Shown piece after piece: positions 58,276 through 64,000 of a stretch of 64,000 nt of DNA. The DNA is from Pseudomonas sp. G34 (GTDB lineage Bacteria; Pseudomonadota; Gammaproteobacteria; Pseudomonadales; Pseudomonadaceae), in assembly GCF_031119625.1 (NCBI RefSeq), contig NZ_JAVHZV010000020.1, forward strand, positions 110,593-174,592, read 5' to 3'. Within the stretch, counting starts at the first letter, position 1; each line of letters begins with the position of its first letter. The position numbers and the translations under genes are program-made. Below the pieces are notes generated by a model. It had not been told where the DNA came from and ran no database searches. It was given only the letters and a program-made list of their open reading frames with translations.

Positions 58276-59112
58276 ATGAGCAAACTCGCCGAGAAAGTCC
58301 TGCTGGATCTGACCAGGGCCATCGACCACGATGAACTGGTGCTGCCCACCCTGCCCGAGGTCGCCCTGAAGGTTCGCGAGGCGGCGGAGGATCCCAACGT
58401 CGGCATCCCCGAGATGACCAAGGTCATCGGCAACGACGCGGCGCTCACCGCGCGCATCATCAAGGTGGTGAACAGCCCACTGCTGCGCACCAACCGGGAA
58501 ATCACCGACCTGCAGATGGCCATCGGCCGCCTGGGCATCAACTACACCTGCAACCTGGCCACCGGCCTGGCCATGGAGCAGATGTTCCAGGCGACCACCG
58601 ATGTGGTCGACCGCAAGATGCGCGAAGTGTGGACCAAGAGCACCGAGATCGCCGGCATCTGCCACGTGCTGTGCCGCCACTACACGCGCCTGATGCCGGA
58701 TCAGGCCACCCTCGCCGGCCTGGTCCACCAGATCGGCGTATTGCCGATTCTCACCTACGCCGAAGAGCACAGTGAGCTGCTGGCCGACTCGATCAGCCTC
58801 AACCACGTGATCGAGCAGATCCACCCGATCATTGGCGACAAGATCCTGCGCACCTGGGAATTCCCGGAAATGATCGCCTGCATCCCGAGCCAGTACCTGA
58901 ACTTCAGCCGCGACAGTGGCAAGGTGGACTACGTCGACATCGTTCAGGTAGCCACGCTGCAGAGCCACCTCGGCACCCCGCACCCCTACACGCAACTGGA
59001 CTGGAGCCAGACGCCGGCATTCGCCAAGCTGGGCATCAAGCCGGATCTGGATATCCACGCCGACGAAGATCTGTCGGCGGCCATGGACGCTGCCATGACC
59101 ATGCTGCAGTGA
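58276..59112 (+). CDS. HDOD domain protein
   Basis: A 278-residue protein consisting of one HDOD domain: LPTLPEVALKVREAAEDPNVGIPEMTKVIGNDAALTARIIKVVNSPLLRTNREITDLQMAIGRLGINYTCNLATGLAMEQMF and later LAGLVHQIGVLPILTYAEEH. The domain is related to HD phosphohydrolases but the family lacks catalytic residues; it usually acts in signalling. No receiver or GGDEF domain is attached. It follows ygfZ by 48 bp, probably co-transcribed. Confidence 0.88.
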   Translation: MSKLAEKVLLDLTRAIDHDELVLPTLPEVALKVREAAEDPNVGIPEMTKVIGNDAALTARIIKVVNSPLLRTNREITDLQMAIGRLGINYTCNLATGLAMEQMFQATTDVVDRKMREVWTKSTEIAGICHVLCRHYTRLMPDQATLAGLVHQIGVLPILTYAEEHSELLADSISLNHVIEQIHPIIGDKILRTWEFPEMIACIPSQYLNFSRDSGKVDYVDIVQVATLQSHLGTPHPYTQLDWSQTPAFAKLGIKPDLDIHADEDLSAAMDAAMTMLQ

Positions 59113-59119
59113 TCCTTGC

Positions 59120-59141
59120 GGGGCGAGCACTGTCTCGCCCC
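59120..59141. terminator. Hairpin between the convergent HDOD and tctE genes
   Basis: GGGGCGAG (59120-59127) / CTCGCCCC (59134-59141), a perfect 8-bp stem. It could end transcripts from both sides, although neither side has a clear T-run. Confidence 0.5.
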
Positions 59142-59148
59142 AGCACGG

Positions 59149-60540
59149 TCAACTGACGTCGCTGCGGAACACCACGCGCACCAGCAGCCCATGGGGGCTG
59201 GCCTGATGCAGGCTGATATCGGCGCGGTGGGCGCGGCAGATCTCGCCGACGATGGCCAGCCCCAAGCCGGCGCCCAGCCCCTGGGCCTGGCGTCGATAGA
59301 AGCGTTCGAACACCCGTTCGCGATCCTCCTCGGGGATGCCCGGCCCATCGTCCTCGACCTCCAGCACACCCGGCTCCTTCACCCGCAGGATGACATTGCC
59401 GCCGGCCTCGGTGTAGGCCATGGCATTGTCGACCAGGTTGCACAACAGCTCGTTGAGCAGCGTCGGCTCGCCGCGAATCCACACCGGCTGTTCGGCTTCC
59501 AGCGCCAGGGCGACGCCGCGCGAATGGGCCAGGGGCGCCAACGCCATACCCAGCTCACGAGCCAGCTGGCTGAGATCCAGGCGCAACGCCCCGCCTTCGG
59601 CGATCGCCCGCGCTCCGCTTTCGATCCGCGCCAGTGACAACAGCTGGTTGGCCAGGTGGGTCAGCCGATCGGCGTTCAAGGCGGCGTCCTCCAGCGTCGC
59701 GTGCCAGATGCGCGGATCCTGGTCGCGCAAGCCCAGTTCGACCCGTGCCTTGAGCGCCGCCAGGGGCGTGCGCAGCTCATGGGAGGCGTCGGCAATGAAC
59801 TGCGATTGCCGCTCAAAGAGGCCGCGCAGTCGATCATTGAACTGGTTGAGGGCATTGACCAGCGGGCGCAGCTCTCGAGGCATGTCTTCGTCCGGCAGCG
59901 GCCGCAGGTCGTCACTGTTGCGCGCGGCCACCGTTCTGCGCAGGCTTTCGAGGGGGCGCAACCCCGCGCTCACCGCCAACCAGACGAGCAGCAACGCGCT
60001 GAGCGACAGCAAGCCCATGCGCCACAGCGTGCCCAGCAGCAGATCGCGGGTCATGCGCTCCCGAGCCCCCAGGGTTTCGGCAACGCGAATTTCGGCGACG
60101 CCGCTGTAACCGGGCTCACTGACCGGCTGCAGGAAGCTGACCACCCGCACCCCCTGCCCGCGGTAATCACCATCGTAGAACTTGGCCAGTGCCGGATAAT
60201 CGTTGGTTCGCGGCGTGTCCGGCGGGGCGGCCGGCAGGTCTTCGTAACCCGAGACCAGCTCGCCCTTCGGCCCGAGCACCTGGTAGTAGATACGCCCGGC
60301 ACTGTCGTAGGCGAAGGTATCCAGGGCGATATAGGGCACGTTGGCGCTGAGCATGCCCTCGACGGCGTAGAGCCCGTCGGAGATCGCCCGGGCCGAGGCC
60401 AGCAAGGTGCGGTCATAGGCCGTATCGGCGGCATGCCGAGCACTCCAGTAGGCGGTCAGGCTGCTGACCAGGAGGATGACCGTGAACAGCACGGCCAGCC
60501 GGCGAATCAGCCGGCCACGCAGGCTGCCGGGCCTATCCAC
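59149..60540 (-). CDS. tctE: Sensor histidine kinase TctE
   Basis: A 463-residue membrane kinase for tricarboxylate sensing. TM1 about 12-32; periplasmic domain about 33-168; TM2 about 170-192; HAMP-like linker; H-box FIADASHELRTPLAALKARVELG with His254; N-box LLNELLCNLVDNAMAYT; G-boxes VEDDGPGIP and GAGLGLAIV. The start is GTG at 60540, overlapping tctD by 8 bp. Pairing with TctD and position beside opdH-tctCB identify it. Confidence 0.88.
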   Translation of the reverse strand: MDRPGSLRGRLIRRLAVLFTVILLVSSLTAYWSARHAADTAYDRTLLASARAISDGLYAVEGMLSANVPYIALDTFAYDSAGRIYYQVLGPKGELVSGYEDLPAAPPDTPRTNDYPALAKFYDGDYRGQGVRVVSFLQPVSEPGYSGVAEIRVAETLGARERMTRDLLLGTLWRMGLLSLSALLLVWLAVSAGLRPLESLRRTVAARNSDDLRPLPDEDMPRELRPLVNALNQFNDRLRGLFERQSQFIADASHELRTPLAALKARVELGLRDQDPRIWHATLEDAALNADRLTHLANQLLSLARIESGARAIAEGGALRLDLSQLARELGMALAPLAHSRGVALALEAEQPVWIRGEPTLLNELLCNLVDNAMAYTEAGGNVILRVKEPGVLEVEDDGPGIPEEDRERVFERFYRRQAQGLGAGLGLAIVGEICRAHRADISLHQASPHGLLVRVVFRSDVS

Positions 60541-61204
60541 CCGCGGCTTCCAGCAGGTAACCGAGGCCGCGGAAAGTGACGATGCGCACCGCACCGCCTT
60601 CGAGCTTCTTGCGCAGACGATGGACATAGATCTCGATGGAGTCGGCGCTCGCCTCCTCATCCAGGCCGAATACCTGGGAGGCCAACTGCTCCTTGCTCAT
60701 CACCCGCCCGGGCCGGGAAATCATCGCCTCGAGCACGGCCTGTTCGCGGGAGGTCAGGGCGAGGCTTTCCTCCAGCAGGGTGAAACGCCGGGTGTCCAGG
60801 TCATACACCAGGTCGCCACACCGCAGCTGTTGCTCGCCGCCCAGCATGCTGCGCCGCAGCAGTGCCTTGACCCGTGCCTCCAGCTCGCTCAGTTCGAATG
60901 GCTTGGCCAGGTAATCGTCGGCGCCCAGGTTGAGCCCGTGCACGCGATCCTTCACCTCGCCGCGGGCGGTGAGCATCAGCACCGGAATGGTCTTGCCGCG
61001 GGCCCGCAAACGGGCGAGCACTTCGAAACCGTCCATACGCGGCAGCCCCACATCGAGAATCGCCAGGGCGTACTCCTCGCTGCCCAGCGCCAGGTCCGCC
61101 GCCACGCCATCATGCAGAACATCCACTGTCCAACCGGCACTCTTGAGCGCCTGGGTGACGCTCGCCGCCAACTGCGGATGATCCTCGACCAGCAGAATTC
61201 GCAC
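60533..61204 (-). CDS. tctD: Response regulator TctD (OmpR family)
   Basis: A 223-residue OmpR-type regulator. Receiver domain with VEDHPQL acidic pocket, phosphoacceptor Asp51 (AILDVGLP) and LTARGEVKDRVHGLNLGADDYLAKPF; winged-helix C-terminal domain with RVMSKEQLASQVFGLDEEASADSIEIYVHRLRKKLEGGAVRIVTFRGLGYLLE. The start is GTG at 61204, with GGAGG 5 bp upstream. Divergent from opdH, whose upstream region has direct repeats that could be its binding site. Confidence 0.92.
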   Translation of the reverse strand: MRILLVEDHPQLAASVTQALKSAGWTVDVLHDGVAADLALGSEEYALAILDVGLPRMDGFEVLARLRARGKTIPVLMLTARGEVKDRVHGLNLGADDYLAKPFELSELEARVKALLRRSMLGGEQQLRCGDLVYDLDTRRFTLLEESLALTSREQAVLEAMISRPGRVMSKEQLASQVFGLDEEASADSIEIYVHRLRKKLEGGAVRIVTFRGLGYLLEAAGG

Positions 61205-61320
61205 TGCAACCTCCAACCGAACCATGGACTTGACCGCCATGTGTGGCGAGAGTTTACCGCTCGCGCGGCAACTTGGCAGTGACGGCGTGTGCCTGCGCAC
61301 CCTTGCAACGACTTTTTGCA

Positions 61321-61340
61321 TTGAAAGGTTGTTGAAAGGT
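61321..61340 (+). promoter_or_regulatory. Direct repeats upstream of opdH, candidate TctD site
   Basis: TTGAAAGGT at 61321-61329 and again at 61332-61340, an 11-bp period. OmpR-family regulators typically bind two direct repeats spaced about one helical turn apart. It lies in the tctD-opdH divergent gap. Confidence 0.55.
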
Positions 61341-61413
61341 TTTGCTTCTAGGATCGCAAAAGGGTGGCTCGATCCGCCCGTAGCGCGATCTGCATATTCG
61401 CTGTGCAGTCGTG

Positions 61414-61429
61414 ACAACAATAACAACAA
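61414..61429 (+). promoter_or_regulatory. CA motif (Hfq/Crc-type) in the opdH leader
   Basis: ACAACAATAACAACAA contains overlapping exact AAnAAnAA matches and directly precedes the GGAG ribosome-binding site (61431-61434). Position and sequence fit Hfq/Crc translational repression. Confidence 0.65.
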
Positions 61430-61442
61430 TGGAGTTACACAC

Positions 61443-62708
61443 ATGCCAACAGCCATGCGCCAGGCTATCTCGCCGTTGAGCTTGCTCAGCCTCGCACTCC
61501 CAACCGCCCTGCTCGCCCCCCTGGCCCAAGCCGCCTTCATCGAAGACAGCTCCGCCAGCCTGACCACCACCAATATCTACCTGAACCGTGATTTCCGCGA
61601 AGGCACTGGCCAGAACAAGCGCGAAGAATGGGGTCAGGGTTTCCTGCTGGACGTGCGTTCCGGTTTCACCGAAGGCACCGTCGGGGTCGGCCTCGACGCG
61701 ATGGGCATGCTGGGGGTCAAGCTGGACTCCGGCGGTGGTCGCACCGGCACTGACCTGCTCCCGGTACAGGACGACGGCGGTACGCCGGACGAGTTCTCCC
61801 GCCTGGGCCTGACGGCCAAGCTCAAGGTGTCCGAGACCGAATTGCGCTACGGCTCGCACATCCCCGAATTGCCGGTGGTCAAGGCCAGCGACAGCCGTCT
61901 GCTGCCACAGGTATTCGAAGGCGGCCTGCTGACCTCTTCAGAACTGGACGGCCTGACCTTCACCGGTGGTCGCCTGGACAAGGTCATCGACCGCGCCTCG
62001 ACCAACTCCGAAGACATGGTGCTCAACAGCAAGAACCGCCGTTTTGCCAGCGGCATCACCGCCGACCATCTCGACCTGGCGGGTCTCGACTACGCTTTCA
62101 GCAAAACCGTGACGGGGCGGTATTACTTCGCCGATCTCGACGATATCTACCGCCAGCACTTCTTCGGGCTGCAGACCAAGCACCCCCTGGGCGCCGGCGT
62201 ACTCTCCAGCGACCTGCGCCTGACCATCAGCAATGACAGCGGGGCCTCCAAGGCCGGCAAGATCGACAACCGCGCCCTGAACGGTATGGTCAGTTACGCC
62301 ATCAGCGGTCACAAGTTCGGCCTCGGCTACCAGGACATGAGCGGCGACACCGGCTTTGCCTACCTCGATGGCAGCGATCCGTTCCTGGTCAACTTCGTGC
62401 AGATCAACGACTTCGCCAACGCCGACGAACGCTCCTGGCAAGCCCGCTACGACTTCGACTTCGCCAAGGTCGGCGTCCCTGGCCTGAGCTTCATGACCCG
62501 CTACATCAGCGGTGATGACGCCAAGATCAGCGGCAGCAACCAGACCGGCGGCGAGTGGGAGCGCGACATCGAACTCAAGTACGTGGTACAGAGCGGCGCT
62601 CTGAAAGACCTCTACGTGCGCTTGCGTAATGCCAGCTTCCGCTCCGATTTCGCCCGCGATGCCGATGAAAATCGCATCATCGTTGGCTACTCGCTGCCAA
62701 TCTGGTAA
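61443..62708 (+). CDS. opdH: OprD-family porin, tricarboxylate channel OpdH
   Basis: A 421-residue outer-membrane porin of the OccK/OprD group. Signal peptide MPTAMRQAIS...LAQA-AFIEDSSASL; the mature part begins with the typical LTTTNIYLNRDFREG strand and carries beta-strand repeats throughout, ending aromatic (VGYSLPIW). Full family length. Next to tctC and divergent from tctDE, as for P. aeruginosa OpdH, reported to be induced by and to take up tricarboxylates such as cis-aconitate. Confidence 0.92.
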   Translation: MPTAMRQAISPLSLLSLALPTALLAPLAQAAFIEDSSASLTTTNIYLNRDFREGTGQNKREEWGQGFLLDVRSGFTEGTVGVGLDAMGMLGVKLDSGGGRTGTDLLPVQDDGGTPDEFSRLGLTAKLKVSETELRYGSHIPELPVVKASDSRLLPQVFEGGLLTSSELDGLTFTGGRLDKVIDRASTNSEDMVLNSKNRRFASGITADHLDLAGLDYAFSKTVTGRYYFADLDDIYRQHFFGLQTKHPLGAGVLSSDLRLTISNDSGASKAGKIDNRALNGMVSYAISGHKFGLGYQDMSGDTGFAYLDGSDPFLVNFVQINDFANADERSWQARYDFDFAKVGVPGLSFMTRYISGDDAKISGSNQTGGEWERDIELKYVVQSGALKDLYVRLRNASFRSDFARDADENRIIVGYSLPIW

Positions 62709-62710
62709 CT

Positions 62711-62723
62711 CACAATAAAAACT
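62711..62723 (+). promoter_or_regulatory. A-rich motif before tctC (possible Hfq/Crc site)
   Basis: CACAATAAAAACT contains AATAAAAA, an AAnAAnAA match, 4 bp before the CGGAGG ribosome-binding site of tctC. Weaker in CA character than the opdH site. Confidence 0.35.
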
Positions 62724-62738
62724 CGGAGGATCCGTCCC

Positions 62739-63719
62739 ATGAAAACCTTTACCCGCATAGCCCTGACAGCTGCCTGCATGGCCTTCGCCGGCCCCCTGCT
62801 GGCCGATGAACCGCGCCGCCCCGAATGCATCGCACCGGCAGCACCCGGCGGTGGTTTCGACCTGACCTGCAAACTGGCGCAGAGCGCCCTGGTGGAAAGC
62901 AAGCTGCTCAAATCACCGATGCGCGTGACCTACATGCCCGGCGGCGTCGGTGCGGTGGCCTACAACGCCGTGGTTGCCCAGCGCCCTTCCGAGGAAGGCA
63001 CCATCACCGCCTTCTCCAGCGGCTCGCTGCTCAACCTGGCCCAGGGCAAGTTCGGCCGTTTCGACGAGAACGCCGTGAAGTGGCTGGCCGGCGTTGGCAC
63101 CAGCTACGGTGCACTGGCCGTTCGCAAGGACTCGCCGCTCAAGAACCTGGATGACCTGGTCAAGGCCCTCAAGGAAAACCCGGGCAAGGTCGTGATCGGC
63201 TCCGGCGGCACCGTCGGCAGCCAGGACTGGATGCAGACCGCTCTGGTGGCCCGCGCCGCTGGTATCAACCCGCGCGAAATGCGCTACGTGGCGATGGAGG
63301 GCGGCGGTGAGCTGGCCACCGCGCTGCTCGGCGGCCATATCCAGGTCGCCAGTACCGACATTTCCGACTCCGTACCGCACGTCGAAAGTGGCGATATGCG
63401 TATCCTCGCCGTCTTCGCCGAAGAGCGCCTGCCGGGTGCCAAGGTGGCAGACATCCCGACTGCCAAGGAACAGGGCTATGACGTGGTCTGGCCAGTGATC
63501 CGCGGTTTCTACGTCGGCCCGAAGGTCAGCGACGAAGCCTACACCTGGTGGAAGAATTCCTTCGACCAGCTGCTGGCCTCCGAAGACTTCGCCAAGCTGC
63601 GTGAGAGCCGCGAGCTGTATCCGTTCGCCATGACCGGGGATGAACTGGATGCCTATGTGAAGAAACAGGTTGCCCAGTACAAGGAACTGGCTCAGGAATT
63701 CGGCCTGATTCAGCAGTAA
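62739..63719 (+). CDS. tctC: Tricarboxylate-binding periplasmic protein TctC
   Basis: A 326-residue periplasmic binding protein of the tripartite tricarboxylate transporter. Signal peptide to about residue 22 (MAFAGPLLA-DEPRR). Family blocks: CIAPAAPGGGFDLTCKLAQSAL, MRVTYMPGGVGAVAYN, GTITAFSSGSLLNLAQG, VIGSGGTVGSQDW and the C-terminal AYTWWKNSFDQLLASEDFAKLRESRELYPF. The extra two cysteines (CIAPA...DLTC) resemble TctC rather than general Bug proteins. It feeds TctA/TctB in the inner membrane. Confidence 0.94.
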   Translation: MKTFTRIALTAACMAFAGPLLADEPRRPECIAPAAPGGGFDLTCKLAQSALVESKLLKSPMRVTYMPGGVGAVAYNAVVAQRPSEEGTITAFSSGSLLNLAQGKFGRFDENAVKWLAGVGTSYGALAVRKDSPLKNLDDLVKALKENPGKVVIGSGGTVGSQDWMQTALVARAAGINPREMRYVAMEGGGELATALLGGHIQVASTDISDSVPHVESGDMRILAVFAEERLPGAKVADIPTAKEQGYDVVWPVIRGFYVGPKVSDEAYTWWKNSFDQLLASEDFAKLRESRELYPFAMTGDELDAYVKKQVAQYKELAQEFGLIQQ

Positions 63720-63748
63720 CCCAGCTCCAACCGTTTACGACTCACGGT

Positions 63749-63780
63749 CATCCCCTGGGCATTGCCCAGGGGATGCTTTT
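63749..63780 (+). terminator. Terminator-like hairpin between tctC and tctB
   Basis: CATCCCCTGGGC (63749-63760) pairs perfectly with GCCCAGGGGATG (63764-63775), loop ATT, followed by CTTTT. It lies inside the operon 30 bp after tctC, so it probably lowers tctBA relative to the binding protein. Confidence 0.8.
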
Positions 63781-63806
63781 GGCATGATAAAAACGAGGAC
63801 TCCCTC

Positions 63807-64000
63807 ATGTCACAACGCATTTTTAGCGTGGTGCTACTGCTGGCATGCGTCGGGCTGGGCATCGTTGCCTGGGGCTACCATGCGCCCTTCTCCTACGAGC
63901 CGGTAGGCCCGCGCGCCTACCCGATGCTGCTGCTGACCCTCATGGGCCTGGGCGCCCTGTACCTGCTGGTGAAGCCATCCAGTACGACGTCTCACGACGA
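63807..64000 (+). CDS. tctB: Tripartite tricarboxylate transporter small subunit TctB, N-terminal part (cut by window end)
   Basis: The first 64 residues are visible and the gene runs off the window. GAGGA lies ahead of the ATG. The visible part has a first hydrophobic span (VVLLLACVGLGIVAWGY) and a second (AYPMLLLTLMGLGALYLL) separated by the family's FSYEPVGPRAYP segment. TctB is the small four-span subunit that works with the large permease TctA, expected just outside the window. Confidence 0.88.
   Translation, partial: MSQRIFSVVLLLACVGLGIVAWGYHAPFSYEPVGPRAYPMLLLTLMGLGALYLLVKPSSTTSHD

Overview
The window is a GC-rich, densely coded stretch of a Pseudomonas chromosome. The evidence for the genus is the set of complete gene blocks in typical Pseudomonas order: algU-mucA-mucB-mucD-lepA-lepB-rnc-era-recO-pdxJ, braCDEFG, glpFKRD-hydrolase-metR, opgGH, and opdH-tctC-tctB divergent from tctDE. 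REP-type palindromes containing GTGGGAGCGGG-like stems also fit. No tRNA, rRNA, CRISPR, prophage or insertion sequence was recognised. The window opens inside dnaE2 (imuC) and closes inside tctB.

Layout. 1-6.8 kb: end of dnaE2, a GNAT acetyltransferase, then a tight four-gene minus-strand run (cupredoxin-like protein, membrane GGDEF-EAL protein, DUF3034 outer-membrane barrel, lipoprotein truncated globin) preceded by an AraC-type regulator. 7-9.4 kb: a second-type Lon protease (AsrA-like). 9.8-16.1 kb: membrane acyltransferase plus opgG-opgH for periplasmic glucans, and a convergent hyi-like isomerase. 16.2-24.7 kb: two small DUF proteins, the braCDEFG branched-chain amino acid transporter, a 28-residue membrane peptide, a pseudouridine-synthase-like protein without its catalytic aspartate, yehS-like and trmO. 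24.7-25.4 kb: repeat-rich non-coding DNA. 25.4-32.5 kb: grxD, a molybdopterin oxidoreductase, argF with an ABC ATPase, a PhzF-like protein, a periplasmic binding protein, ybaK.

32.7-44 kb: glycerol regulon glpF-glpK-glpR-glpD with operator-like palindromes, a secreted hydrolase, metR, a cupin, a chagasin-type cysteine-protease inhibitor, cmoA-cmoB, and a LysR regulator divergent from a small basic protein. 44-54.3 kb: the minus-strand algU envelope-stress cluster continuing into lepA, lepB, rnc, era, recO and pdxJ. 54.8-64 kb: nadB, ygfX-sdhE, ygfZ, an HDOD protein, the TctDE two-component system and the tricarboxylate uptake genes opdH-tctC-tctB.

How they work together. Three nutrient uptake systems (branched-chain amino acids, glycerol, tricarboxylates) carry A-rich or CA-rich leaders of the kind used by Hfq/Crc catabolite repression. 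Envelope quality control is represented by AlgU/MucABD, LepB, OpgGH and a Lon-type protease.

The most interesting observation is the 5.9-1.6 kb run, which combines a predicted type-1 copper protein, a c-di-GMP enzyme with a periplasmic sensor domain, an outer-membrane protein and a lipoprotein globin. It looks like an extracytoplasmic redox-to-c-di-GMP signalling unit. Other points are the absence of mucC and glpM from their usual places and the degenerate pseudouridine synthase.
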